Of a stretch of 27,688 nt of DNA, positions 15,026-23,344 are shown one piece after another. The position numbers and the translations under genes are program-made. Source of the stretch: an uncultured Collinsella sp. (lineage in GTDB: Bacteria; Actinomycetota; Coriobacteriia; Coriobacteriales; Coriobacteriaceae); NCBI GenBank assembly GCA_900765115.1, contig CAAFQK010000010.1:1-27688 (forward strand), given 5' to 3'. Numbering within the stretch: the stretch's first letter is position 1; each line of letters opens with the position of its first letter. The notes beneath the pieces are model-generated. The model worked only from the letters and a program-made list of their open reading frames with translations. It did no database searches and had not been told where the DNA came from.

Positions 15026-16942
15026 ATGGTCGCATTCGATCGCAACCCGCAAGACTTCAAGTATCTGCGCCTGCTGTCGAGACAGTTTCCCACCGAACAA
15101 TCCGCGTTTACCGAGATCATCAATCTCTCGGCCATTCTCAACCTGCCCAAAGGCACTGAGCATTTTATGAGTGACGTGCACGGCGAGTACGAAGCCTTTA
15201 TGCACATCCTCAACAACTGCTCGGGCGTCGTGCGCGAGCATGTCGACGAAATCTTTGGCGACACGCTCTCCTTTGACGAAAAGGGCGAGCTGTGTACGCT
15301 CATCTACTACCCGCGCGAGAAGATCGACCTGGTCCGCAGCCGGCGCGAGGACTCGCCAACCTGGTACAAGACGATGCTTGACCAGCTCATCATGGTCGCT
15401 CGCTCACTTTCAAGCCGCTACACGCGCTCCAAGGTGCGTAAGGCCATCCCGCGCGACTACGCCTACATCATCGACGAGTTGTTGCACACGCACCCGGACG
15501 AGAACAACTATCGCGTGCGCTATCACGAGCGCATCGTGGAGTCCATCCTGGAGACCGCCAGCGCCGACGACTTTATCGAGTCGCTCGCCTCGCTCATCAA
15601 GCGCCTGGCCGTCGACCATCTGCACCTGGTGGGCGACATCTTCGACCGCGGCGGCGGCGCTGCCAAGATTATGGACCGCCTGCTCACCTACCATTCGCTC
15701 GACATCCAGTGGGGCAACCACGACCTGCTGTGGATGGGCGCTGCGGCCGGTGAGCCCGCCTGCATCGCCACGGTACTGCGCAACAACCTGCGCTACGACA
15801 ACTACGAGATCCTGGAGAACGACTACGGCATCTCGCTGCGTGAGCTTGTCGCCTTTGCCGATGCCACCTACACCGCCGGTGAGTCCATCACCCCGCTGAT
15901 CAAGGCCATCAATGTGCTGCTCTTTAAGCTCGAGGGCCAGATTATCCAGCGCCACCCCGAGTTCGATATGACCGACCGTCTGTTACTCGACAAGATCGAG
16001 CACGGCACCGGCACGGTCACGCTCGCCGACGGCAGCGTGTGGCCACTCACGACCAACGACTTCCCCACTGTCGATCCAGCGGACCCCTATACGCTCACGC
16101 CCCAGGAGCAGCACATCATCGACAAGCTCGTGTCCGAGTTTGTCACCGCCGATCACCTGCATCGCCATATCGATTTCCTCTATTCCCACGGCTCGATGTA
16201 CAAGGTCGCCAACGGCAACCTGCTGTTCCATGGCTGCGTTCCGCTCAACGAAGACGGCACCTTTAGCAGCATGAACTGCCTGGGCACCTGGCACGCTGGC
16301 CGCGATTATCTCGATTTTTGCGACCACATCGCCCGCCGCGCGTGGCGCGTGGGCGACCGCGATGCCCTCGACTGGATGTGGTACCTGTGGATTGGCTTCA
16401 ATTCACCCGCCAGCGGACGCCTGGTGCGTACCTTTGAGCGCGCCTATATCGCCGATAAGAGCACCTGGGTCGAGCCGATGGACCCGTACTTTACGCTTAC
16501 CAAGTCGCCCTCGGTCTGCGATGACATCATGCGCGAGTTTGGCGTCGCGCCCATGGCATGTTCGCCGACCGGACACATCATCAACGGCCACACGCCCGTT
16601 AAAACCACCAAGGGCGAGCAGCCCATCCGCGCCGAGGGCAAGCTGCTGGTCATCGATGGCGGCTTCTGCCGCGCTTACCATCCCAAGACGGGCATCGCCG
16701 GCTATACGCTCATCTCGAGCTCGCGCGGCTGCCGCCTCAAGTCGCACCGGGCCTTTACGACGGTTGCCGAGGCACTTACGCGCAACGTGGACATCGAAAG
16801 CGAGACCAACCGTTTTGACCAAGCAGACCGTCGCCGCATGGTGAGCGACACCGATACTGGCGCCAAGATTCGCAGCCAAATCCAGGACCTGCGCCAGCTG
16901 CTCGATGCATATAGAAACGGTGCTATCGAGGAGCGCGCCTAG
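15026..16942 (+). CDS. fbp: Class 3 fructose-1,6-bisphosphatase
   Basis: The 638-residue enzyme dephosphorylates fructose 1,6-bisphosphate in gluconeogenesis. It belongs to the large class 3 (Firmicutes-type) family, a calcineurin-like metallophosphatase unrelated to E. coli Fbp. Its length is typical. Metal-binding motifs are intact: SDVHGEYEAF near residue 47, GDIFDRGGGA near 204 and GNHDLLWMGA near 231, with GHTPVKTTKGEQP and VIDGGF towards the C-terminus (about 525 and 545). ATG 15026 follows GGAAGGTG; a longer frame to 14981 would run through the leader hairpin. It is followed by two gtrA-like genes on the same strand. Confidence 0.96.
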   Translation: MVAFDRNPQDFKYLRLLSRQFPTEQSAFTEIINLSAILNLPKGTEHFMSDVHGEYEAFMHILNNCSGVVREHVDEIFGDTLSFDEKGELCTLIYYPREKIDLVRSRREDSPTWYKTMLDQLIMVARSLSSRYTRSKVRKAIPRDYAYIIDELLHTHPDENNYRVRYHERIVESILETASADDFIESLASLIKRLAVDHLHLVGDIFDRGGGAAKIMDRLLTYHSLDIQWGNHDLLWMGAAAGEPACIATVLRNNLRYDNYEILENDYGISLRELVAFADATYTAGESITPLIKAINVLLFKLEGQIIQRHPEFDMTDRLLLDKIEHGTGTVTLADGSVWPLTTNDFPTVDPADPYTLTPQEQHIIDKLVSEFVTADHLHRHIDFLYSHGSMYKVANGNLLFHGCVPLNEDGTFSSMNCLGTWHAGRDYLDFCDHIARRAWRVGDRDALDWMWYLWIGFNSPASGRLVRTFERAYIADKSTWVEPMDPYFTLTKSPSVCDDIMREFGVAPMACSPTGHIINGHTPVKTTKGEQPIRAEGKLLVIDGGFCRAYHPKTGIAGYTLISSSRGCRLKSHRAFTTVAEALTRNVDIESETNRFDQADRRRMVSDTDTGAKIRSQIQDLRQLLDAYRNGAIEERA

Positions 16943-16948
16943 CACCAC

Positions 16949-17003
16949 CCGCGGGGATTGGCTAAACTTGCTGAGTTTGTCATCCCCGCGGCGCTTCGGC
17001 GCC
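16949..17003 (+). promoter_or_regulatory. Overlapping hairpins between fbp and the first gtrA gene
   Basis: Six bases past the fbp stop lies a perfect 9-bp stem CCGCGGGGA/TCCCCGCGG (16949-16957 with 16983-16991), with inner pairing AAACT/AGTTT. It overlaps by two bases a GGCGC-UUCG-GCGCC tetraloop hairpin (16990-17003). There is no U-run, so this is not a classic terminator. It could stabilise the fbp message or shape the gtrA leader. Confidence 0.5.
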
Positions 17004-17020
17004 AGCTTAAGGCAGGTACC

Positions 17021-17416
17021 ATGCAAAAGCTCCTTGCGCAGATCATGAAATTTGGCATCGTCGGTGTCATTGCCACGGTTATCGACTTTGGCATTATGAA
17101 TCTGCTCCACTACGGTCTGGGCCTCAACATCCTAATCGCCAACACCAGCGGCTTTATCATCTCACTCATCTTTAACTACCTCGCAAGTATGAAGTACGTG
17201 TTTGCGCACAAGGAAGGCATGAGCCGCCGCCGCGAGTTCATCATCTTTGTCGTGCTGTCCGTGATCGGTCTGGCACTCAACGACGGTATCGTGCTGGCCC
17301 TCAACGCCGGCCTGGGACTCGAGGCCAATATCGCCAAGATCTGCGCCACCGCGCTTGTCATGGTCTACAACTTTGTGACCCGAAAAATCTTCCTGGAGGG
17401 CGACGAGACAAAATAG
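17021..17416 (+). CDS. GtrA-family membrane protein (first of two)
   Basis: This 131-residue polytopic protein has four predicted transmembrane segments. GtrA-family (PF04138) members help move or flip lipid-linked sugars in cell-surface polysaccharide and teichoic acid glycosylation. The family look is clear: KFGIVGVIATVIDFGIMNLL at the first helix, then FIISLIFNYLASMKYVFAHK and a basic loop GMSRRREF. ATG 17021 is preceded by AGGTACC, and the upstream extension of the frame begins at TTG without a ribosome site. It shares the SMKYVFxHxEGMSR block with the next gene, which marks an old tandem duplication. Confidence 0.85.
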   Translation: MQKLLAQIMKFGIVGVIATVIDFGIMNLLHYGLGLNILIANTSGFIISLIFNYLASMKYVFAHKEGMSRRREFIIFVVLSVIGLALNDGIVLALNAGLGLEANIAKICATALVMVYNFVTRKIFLEGDETK

Positions 17417-17442
17417 CTCGAAACCCCTGCAGCATTACGGCG

Positions 17443-17482
17443 CCCACGGACGACGCGCACTCAGCGCAGCATCGTCCGTGGG
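17443..17482 (+). terminator. Possible terminator after the first gtrA gene
   Basis: An 11-bp stem CCCACGGACGA/TCGTCCGTGGG (17443-17453 with 17472-17482) encloses GCGC...GCGC and lies 26 nt past the stop codon. The downstream bases (TGTCGCTCGTTT) are only weakly U-rich, so termination efficiency is doubtful. Confidence 0.5.
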
Positions 17483-17499
17483 TGTCGCTCGTTTACGGG

Positions 17500-17538
17500 C
17501 AAATTTTCAACGTTTGCGGATTAGCTCTTGAAAATTTG
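17500..17538. promoter_or_regulatory. 11-bp inverted repeat upstream of the second gtrA gene
   Basis: CAAATTTTCAA (17500-17510) and TTGAAAATTTG (17528-17538) are perfect reverse complements 17 nt apart. The right arm contains TTGAAA, which could be a -35 box, with TATAGT 14 bases further. It looks like an operator over a promoter; no regulator is encoded nearby. Confidence 0.5.
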
Positions 17539-17636
17539 GCGAGTTCGTATAGTTCTTGCCAAAGACCTTACGTTTCCCATGCAAAAGCTCTAAAGTATCT
17601 CGTTGCTCGATTCATCAACGCATTGGATGTGATTAC

Positions 17637-18044
17637 GTGCGCAAGGCGCTGGCACAACCTCATACCAAGCAGTTCCTCAAGTTTGCCGTCGTGGGTCTTA
17701 TCTCCTTTGGCATCGACTGGGGCATGCTCATTGCGCTCGTCGAGCTGTTCCACCTCGACTTTTTGATGAGCACCACGGTTTCGTTTATCACGTCCGTCGT
17801 GGTCAACTACTGGCTCAGCATGAAGTACGTGTTCGACCACCGCGAAGGCATGAGCCGCAAGCGCGAGTTCACGATCTTCACCATCCTGTCGGTGATCGGC
17901 CTGGGCCTCAACGACCTGTACATGTTTGTGGGCGTCACGTTTTTGAGCATCGGCTACCAGGCCATGAAGGCCATCGCCACGTTCCTCGTCACCTGGTATA
18001 ACTACTTCAGCCGCCGCTTCTTCCTCGAGGGCGCACGGTCGTAG
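17637..18044 (+). CDS. GtrA-family membrane protein (second of two)
   Basis: This 135-residue four-helix membrane protein is a diverged paralogue of the gene at 17021-17416. The shared text includes NYWLSMKYVFDHREGMSR, then KREFTIF and LSVIGLGLND. It starts with the conserved amphipathic stretch KQFLKFAVVGLISFGIDWG. The likely start is GTG 17637. The frame stays open upstream to an ATG at 17556, but those 27 residues are Cys- and Ser-rich and unlike GtrA. The ribosome site is weak (TTGGATG). The gene ends at a strong terminator. The role is inferred as lipid-linked sugar export, since the family is defined mostly by topology. Confidence 0.82.
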   Translation: MRKALAQPHTKQFLKFAVVGLISFGIDWGMLIALVELFHLDFLMSTTVSFITSVVVNYWLSMKYVFDHREGMSRKREFTIFTILSVIGLGLNDLYMFVGVTFLSIGYQAMKAIATFLVTWYNYFSRRFFLEGARS

Positions 18045-18070
18045 TCGATTCACTATTTGCTTGAATGTAT

Positions 18071-18108
18071 AACCGGTTGGAATTCCCGTTCCAACCGGTT
18101 TTTTGTTT
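18071..18108 (+). terminator. Terminator of the second gtrA gene
   Basis: A perfect 12-bp stem AACCGGTTGGAA/TTCCAACCGGTT with a 6-nt loop is followed by TTTTGTTT, 27 nt after the stop codon. This is a textbook intrinsic terminator. Confidence 0.92.
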
Positions 18109-18143
18109 GCCGAGAGACCCGGCGACCCAGTCCCATTCGCATG

Positions 18144-18181
18144 AAAAACGGACGGTCCGGATGTTGGTCCGAACCGCCCGT
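18144..18181 (-). terminator. Terminator of the DUF4430 operon
   Basis: On the minus strand a 13-bp stem with two G-U pairs (18148-18160 with 18169-18181) is followed by TTTTTC, 23 nt past the stop of the second DUF4430 gene. It closes the riboswitch-controlled transcript. Confidence 0.88.
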
Positions 18182-18203
18182 CTGGCGCGCTATGTCGAGG
18201 CCT

Positions 18204-19106
18204 CTAGCCCGTTACGTAATACCAAACGACGTTGTCGCCATTGGAGAGAACGTAGTTACTGCAGGCCGTCATGGGCGTTGTGCCGTTGACGGAGTACATC
18301 CAGCCGCTCGTGCCGCCGTACTGTTTCTCGGCCAAACCACCAATCGCAGAAACATACGTGCCGTACGATGAGCCGTGTGCGTTGACAGAAAGGCCCAGCG
18401 CGCACAGGGCATCGTAAACGGTGGCGCCTTCGTTAAAGGTAAAGGTGCCGCCAGAGGACACGGGATTGCCCACAGCGCTCGATGTGACCGAAACCGTCAC
18501 CGTAACGTAGTTGGACTCCTGTGAGCCGCTTTGGCTGCCCGAGGAGGCGTTTCCACCATTAGAGGATGAGGCTCCATCAGACGACTGGCCACCGCCCGAA
18601 GAAGCACCGCCAGACGCATTGGAAGTATCACCGGCTCCCGTATTTTGGGCAGCGGATTTATCGCCAGACTTCTTGCCGCCCCGGTCCTCGGACTTCTTGC
18701 TATCCGAGTTTTTGTCCGATTCCTTGTTTGAAGACTCGGAATCGTCCTTGGCGTCGTTCGAACCCTTGGGCTCGTCTTTTGCATCATTCGAAGATTTGGA
18801 ATCCTTGGAACTGGCCTCGCCCGAAGTCGTAGTCGAGCCAAACCCCTTGGTGTCCTTGGCGACGACGCTCTCCCCCGTCACGGTCTGAACGATCCAGTCG
18901 ATGGACCAGGCGCCGCTCTCGGAAGGATGGACGAAGCCCAGCGAGACGACGATCAGAATGGTGCACGCGGCAGCAAGAACGCCAAGGAGCGCCTTGCGAC
19001 GAGAGGCGGACGCCGCCGAAGCGGCGCCCTGTTGCTTTGCATCGTCGAACTGAATGAACGAGGAATCTGGTTGCTTGGGGTCAGCGTCCTTGGATTTATT
19101 GGACAC
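18204..19106 (-). CDS. Membrane-anchored protein with one DUF4430 (transcobalamin-like) domain
   Basis: This protein has about 300 residues. It has a short cytosolic N-terminus, one signal-anchor helix at about 38-59 (LLGVLAAACTILIVVSLGFV), a long Ser/Lys/Asp then Gly/Ser linker (about 90-195) and a C-terminal DUF4430 domain (about 200-298). The domain has the hallmark GWMYSVNG near 268 and ends NGDNVVWYYVTG. DUF4430 is related to the C-terminal domain of animal transcobalamin and intrinsic factor. The linker should let it cross the wall, so it may pass ligand between the giant upstream protein and the membrane; that is inference. GTG 19106 has AGGTGAGG just upstream. An earlier GTG at 19115 touches the upstream stop but has no ribosome site. 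Confidence 0.85.
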   Translation of the reverse strand: MSNKSKDADPKQPDSSFIQFDDAKQQGAASAASASRRKALLGVLAAACTILIVVSLGFVHPSESGAWSIDWIVQTVTGESVVAKDTKGFGSTTTSGEASSKDSKSSNDAKDEPKGSNDAKDDSESSNKESDKNSDSKKSEDRGGKKSGDKSAAQNTGAGDTSNASGGASSGGGQSSDGASSSNGGNASSGSQSGSQESNYVTVTVSVTSSAVGNPVSSGGTFTFNEGATVYDALCALGLSVNAHGSSYGTYVSAIGGLAEKQYGGTSGWMYSVNGTTPMTACSNYVLSNGDNVVWYYVTG

Positions 19107-19115
19107 AGCCCTCAC

Positions 19116-22100
19116 CTACCGACGTTTGGTGAACACGAACACGCCGACGATGGCGAGACCGATGACGCCGGCGGCAACGCCAACAATGGCGAGCGGGTTG
19201 GTGCCAGTCTCCTGCTCGGAAGCACTAGAGGACTTCTTAGCAGTGGTCGTGGAAGCAGCACCCGTATCGGACTTGGAATCGGACTTCTTGTCGGACTTCT
19301 TGTCGGACTTGCTGTCCTTCTTGTCAGACTTCTTGTCAGACTTCTTCTCGTCCTTCTTATCGGACTTATCGGAGTCCTTCTTGTCGGACTTGTTGTCCTT
19401 GGTCTCGGTCTTGGTCGACACCGTCGTCTTGGTCGTCGGCTTATGACCCGGGGCGACAGCGCCGCCCTTCGAGCCGGAGCCGGAACCCGTGCCAGTGCCA
19501 GCGCCAGTGCCGGAACCAGTACCGGTACCAGAACCGCCGCCGCCATTCGAACCAGCGCCGCCATTACCGCCAGGGTTAACGGCATTCTTGGTCCACTTGG
19601 CATACAGCGTCAGATCGGCCGTCACCGGCGTGCTAAAGTCATACGCCTGCGTGCAAGCCTCATCGGTATACCAACCGCCGAAAGTGTAGCCATCGCGCGT
19701 CGGATCGGCCGGCTTGACCAGCTTGCCATCGGCCGTAGCAACAAACTTAGTGTCGCAAGCAGACCCGCCGTTGGAGTTAAAGGCAACCGTCCAAGACTCA
19801 ACAGCCCCGAGCTTGAACAGCGTGCCCGAATCATTGATGTAGTAGAGGTTGCCAGAAGCATCGGCAATGACCGGAGAGTCACAGTATTGGTAATGGCCAG
19901 CCGCATCATAAATCTGCGTCGCCTCTGCGTCGCCGAGCGTATAGCGATACACGCCACCACCAGCAGAGTAGTTGACGTAATCCTTGCTATCCGCGCTGTT
20001 AACGGTGAAGTACACATAGGTCTTGCCGCCCTGAACACTCACCAGCGGAGTAGCAGCAATACCGTTGAGGCCAGCCGGCAGCGCCTTGCCGTCGGCAGCA
20101 GCGACCATCGTGGTCTTACCCGTCTTCAGGTTATAGAGAACCAGAGCAGAGCCAGTAGCCGTCTGTCCGCCGACAATTAGATTGTCACCAGACACCGCAG
20201 GGGCGCTCAGATTATTCGTAAGGCCCAGATCAACCGTCTTCTGTTCACTCAGCACGCCCTTCGCCGAAAGCGAAATCACATGGAGCTTTCCATCGTGCGT
20301 CATCTGATAGAAGGTCGAACCATTGGACGGATCGGCAATGCAATCGGCATTTGCGACAGCGCCGAGCTTCATGGTCGAAACGACATCGCCCGTCGTCTTA
20401 TCAATGCACTTAAGCGTGCCCGCGCTCGTAGGAACAATGGCGTACTTATCCGTCAGCGCAGCGCCAGTCCAATAATAGCCCTCGGAGGGGTCAATGTTCT
20501 GCCAAGAAACTTCGCCCGTGGCAATCTTGATACGCTTCAGGGAGCCGTTGCCGTAGGTCGCGTTGTAGTTCTCGTCATACGAAATATCGACCGTACCAAC
20601 ATAGACGTACTCGCCGTCCGAAACCACGGTGCAGGAGCTCTGCGTCAAGTCCGTCAAACCAGGCGTCAGCCACTTGCAGATCAGCTTGTCCGCAGTAATC
20701 GCCTGGACCGCACCGCCGTTGAGCGGAACGATGATAAGGCCGTTGGTATAGATCGGACGAGAGGTGTAGCTCACCTTAGAGGCAAGCGGCGCAGAGGCAA
20801 CCTTTTTGCCCGTGGACGAATCGATCTTAATGAGCTCGTTCTCGGTCGCGATGTACACAAAACCGTTAGCAATGACAGGCTCGCTGCAGTTGGCATACTG
20901 CTGGCCAGACTCGGCCTTCCAATCGAAGGCCCACTTAAGACCGGCGGCTTGCGCAGGCGTCTTGGCATCCGTTACGGTCGAACCGTTGCCACTGTTGCCG
21001 TAGCCAGCCCACTCGGCATCCCAATCAGGAGTCGTCGCACTCGGGTCCACGACAATCTTGTCGGGATCGGGCATGGCCGAATCGTCGGTGGTATAGGCAA
21101 GCGTAACCTTATCGCCGCTCTTGAGCGTAATCTGATTGGCGCAGAGTAAGGAGGGCTCTCCATTGATATACAGGTGCCAATATTTATTGGTCGCAGCATC
21201 CCAGACATACGGCTTGTGATCGAACGGCGAAGTAATGGAATTCAGGAGCCAGTATGCACCGCTCTGGGAGGCGTTGTAATCAACGCCCTTCTCCTTCAGA
21301 ACCGTCTCAATAAGGTCCTGGGCCGTAGAGCCTTCGGGCAAAGAAACATTGCTTGCCGAGCCCCAGCGAGTATTGTTGCCGTTGACATCGGGACCGATAA
21401 CATCGACGGACCCAAGAACCTGACCGGGGAGGGCATCGGCGTCAGCACCATACATAAAGGTGACGGTATCGCCCTCTTGGAGCTTGTAGGCACCGGCGCC
21501 AACGTTGGCGAACTTGCCATTTACGTAGAAGTGCCAATGGCTTTTGGTCGCAGCGTCCCAGCCATAGGATTTACCATCGAACGGCGAAGTAATGCCGTTG
21601 AGGAACCAGCCCCAAGACGATTCGCTAGCATCGAGCTTAAGGCCGGTCTGCTCAAGGAGATCCTTGGCAGTAGAACCCGCCTTGAGACTCGTCTGGCCCG
21701 TCGAAGCCCAAACCTGCTGCTTGCCGTCCTTGCCCTTACCGAGGACCTGAACGGAAGCATGGACGGAATCAGAGGGCAACTGGTCGCCCCAGCCACCGTA
21801 GAACCACGTAACGGTATCGCCAGCATGAATGGTGACATTGTCTGCCGTGTAGTCGCTCGACTTGCCGTTGATGAACAGCTGCCAATAGGTCGAATAATCG
21901 AGCGGCGTACCCAGCTCAACGCCGTTGTACTTAAGGCTCAAAATGATGGAGCCCGCAGCAACGGCGTCGATGCCATTTGCCTCGAGCGCGACCTTCGTAA
22001 GGTCAAGTGCGCTCGAGCCGGACGTCACCACATACTGCGCGTTATCGACCCAAGCCTGAGTCTTGCCCTGGGCATCGCGACCAATGACGGTCACATTTGC

Positions 22101-22913
22101 GGCAACCTGGTCCTTAACGACAGGGGACGCGCTACCAGCCGTATAGGCAAACTCAATCTTCTGCCCCTGGGTGAGCTTGACGCTGCTCGCGCCAACCGAG
22201 GAAGACGCGCCGTCGACGAACAGCTGCCAGTAGGCATAAGTCGCCGGATCGAAGGCAAGCGTGCGGCCATCGCTCGGGGATGTGATGCTTTTGAGGTAGA
22301 AACCGTATGCCGTGTTCGGATCGTAATCCGCCTTGAAGCCCGTCTTCTGCTGCAGCTTAATGAAGGCATCCGCAGCCGTCGCGCCCTCGTCGAGCTTGAG
22401 CTGCGTAGGCGCCACCCAGGTCTGAGCCTTGCCGTCGGCATCGGTGCCGATAATCGAGAACGAGACCTCGACTTGCTTCTTGGCGACATCGCCGGTTTCT
22501 GTCGGGTTCTCTGTCTGGGCGGCAACCGCGGCGGCAGACCCTGCTTGGCCAGCGGATGCCGTCGAAGACTGCTCGCTCGTGGCAGGGCTCTCCCCCGTCG
22601 CCGAGCCTTCGTCGCCAGTTGCCGCCTCTGTAGTGGCGGCACTAGCTGCAGGTGCGCTCCCGGAATCCGAAACCTCGGCGCCGCTCTGCTCAGCGGTACC
22701 GCCCGCAAGCGCTGCGTCCTCGCCCGGCGTCGTAGCCTGAGCCACAGCGTCGGTAATGCCCTCGGCACCCTCGGCCCACAGCTGAGCCGGCGTGGTGCCA
22801 AAGGCCATCGCGAAGGCCAGGAATGCCACCAGGCAGCGCTTTGCCACGCCGCGCGCGATTACGCCACGGCGACGAAGCGAGGCACGCTGGCACTCGTCCT
22901 CAAACATATCCAT
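19116..22913 (-). CDS. Giant wall-anchored protein: four DUF4430 domains, beta-propeller, InlB B-repeat
   Basis: The 1265-residue surface protein, numbered from ATG 22913, has these parts. Signal peptide 1-48 (basic RRR, hydrophobic CLVAFLAFAMAFG, likely cut after AQLWA). Ala/Ser/Thr/Glu-rich spacer to 147. Four tandem DUF4430 domains at about 148-268, 270-382, 384-498 and 500-620, marked by YWQLFVDG, YWQLFING, HWHFYVNG and YWHLYING. PQQ-like beta-propeller 660-1040. One InlB-type B-repeat 1040-1108 (GYTFGGWYTDEACTQ, LTLYAKW). Gly/Ser/Thr linker and a KSDKK-type wall spacer to 1217. A sortase-like EQETGT, then a membrane helix 1240-1262 and KRR. DUF4430 relates to the cobalamin carriers' C-terminal domain, and a cobalamin riboswitch precedes the gene, so corrinoid binding is the leading idea. 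ATG 22994 is an alternative start. Confidence 0.88.
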   Translation of the reverse strand: MDMFEDECQRASLRRRGVIARGVAKRCLVAFLAFAMAFGTTPAQLWAEGAEGITDAVAQATTPGEDAALAGGTAEQSGAEVSDSGSAPAASAATTEAATGDEGSATGESPATSEQSSTASAGQAGSAAAVAAQTENPTETGDVAKKQVEVSFSIIGTDADGKAQTWVAPTQLKLDEGATAADAFIKLQQKTGFKADYDPNTAYGFYLKSITSPSDGRTLAFDPATYAYWQLFVDGASSSVGASSVKLTQGQKIEFAYTAGSASPVVKDQVAANVTVIGRDAQGKTQAWVDNAQYVVTSGSSALDLTKVALEANGIDAVAAGSIILSLKYNGVELGTPLDYSTYWQLFINGKSSDYTADNVTIHAGDTVTWFYGGWGDQLPSDSVHASVQVLGKGKDGKQQVWASTGQTSLKAGSTAKDLLEQTGLKLDASESSWGWFLNGITSPFDGKSYGWDAATKSHWHFYVNGKFANVGAGAYKLQEGDTVTFMYGADADALPGQVLGSVDVIGPDVNGNNTRWGSASNVSLPEGSTAQDLIETVLKEKGVDYNASQSGAYWLLNSITSPFDHKPYVWDAATNKYWHLYINGEPSLLCANQITLKSGDKVTLAYTTDDSAMPDPDKIVVDPSATTPDWDAEWAGYGNSGNGSTVTDAKTPAQAAGLKWAFDWKAESGQQYANCSEPVIANGFVYIATENELIKIDSSTGKKVASAPLASKVSYTSRPIYTNGLIIVPLNGGAVQAITADKLICKWLTPGLTDLTQSSCTVVSDGEYVYVGTVDISYDENYNATYGNGSLKRIKIATGEVSWQNIDPSEGYYWTGAALTDKYAIVPTSAGTLKCIDKTTGDVVSTMKLGAVANADCIADPSNGSTFYQMTHDGKLHVISLSAKGVLSEQKTVDLGLTNNLSAPAVSGDNLIVGGQTATGSALVLYNLKTGKTTMVAAADGKALPAGLNGIAATPLVSVQGGKTYVYFTVNSADSKDYVNYSAGGGVYRYTLGDAEATQIYDAAGHYQYCDSPVIADASGNLYYINDSGTLFKLGAVESWTVAFNSNGGSACDTKFVATADGKLVKPADPTRDGYTFGGWYTDEACTQAYDFSTPVTADLTLYAKWTKNAVNPGGNGGAGSNGGGGSGTGTGSGTGAGTGTGSGSGSKGGAVAPGHKPTTKTTVSTKTETKDNKSDKKDSDKSDKKDEKKSDKKSDKKDSKSDKKSDKKSDSKSDTGAASTTTAKKSSSASEQETGTNPLAIVGVAAGVIGLAIVGVFVFTKRR

Positions 22914-23056
22914 TTGTCTCCTACTGTCTGTACTTGGAGCGTTGCCTTGAAGCTGCCCCACGTCATCGCGCATGTTGCGCTTGAGTTCCCCCATCAGGGT
23001 CCCCCTTCCCTCCAGAGCCCCATGCACACCGGCGGCATAGGCCGCAGCCGCATGCA

Positions 23057-23229
23057 AGATGGGAAGCGATCCGACTTAACCTTAACGACTCGGGCACGTC
23101 GTCCGATCTGCGACGCGAGCATCCCGAGCCAAGAGGAATTACGGTTACTGGTACAGCCGGGGACTTGCACCCCGATTCTCCCAAATGCGCAGGATAACCG
23201 CGCATTCGTGCGTCTCCGCACCACCATCT
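23057..23229 (-). promoter_or_regulatory. Cobalamin riboswitch
   Basis: The minus strand carries the cobalamin-aptamer core GAATCGGGGTGCAAGTCCCC followed by GGCTGTACCAGTAACCGTAA, which matches the conserved L5/B12-box region GGTGxAAxTCC...GCTGxxCC...GCAACxGT. The closing P1 stem is AGATGG/CCATCT (23224-23229 with 23057-23062). A GCGCGG...CCTGCGC arm and a long arm with CTCGGG...CCCGAG lie between, as expected. It sits 63 nt upstream of ATG 22994 and 143 nt upstream of ATG 22913. There is no clear terminator between aptamer and gene. GGGAAG in the GGAGGGAAGGGGG site can pair with CTTCCC of the aptamer's 3' end, so translational control is plausible. Confidence 0.92.
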
Positions 23230-23238
23230 AGGCCATCG

Positions 23239-23267
23239 ATTATTACCGTCAAAATGGTATCACGCAA
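23239..23267 (-). promoter_or_regulatory. Promoter of the riboswitch operon
   Basis: TTGCGT (23262-23267) and AATAAT (23239-23244) are 17 bases apart on the minus strand. The predicted start falls within a few bases of the aptamer's P1 stem. The -35 overlaps the T-run of the terminator of the preceding ubiB unit, so the two transcripts are tightly packed. Confidence 0.6.
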
Positions 23268-23292
23268 AAAGGCCTCGCACGCAGGCGAAGCC
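23266..23292 (-). terminator. Terminator of the phasin-ubiB unit
   Basis: The stem GGCTTCGC/GCGAGGCC (8 bp, one G-U; 23285-23292 with 23271-23278) is followed by TTTTT on the minus strand, about 50 nt past the ubiB-family stop. Confidence 0.82.
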
Positions 23293-23344
23293 CAAGGTAA
23301 AAGCTATTGTTTGCGATAGGAAAATGCGGTGACGGCCGCAGCCT

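Noticed and set aside
19260..19400. Short direct repeats resembling a CRISPR array
   Set aside because: They are in-frame repeats encoding the KSDKK wall spacer; there is no constant-length unique spacer and no cas gene.
21174..23231. Long plus-strand open frame (685 codons) opposite the giant DUF4430 gene
   Set aside because: It is antisense to a protein with clear domains and a signal peptide, has Arg/Leu/Gly-rich composition without domain logic, and runs through the riboswitch. It results from GC-rich codon bias.
23040..23235. tRNA gene in the GC-rich structured stretch before the DUF4430 operon
   Set aside because: There is no T-arm GTTCxA or acceptor pairing; the cobalamin aptamer core explains the structure.
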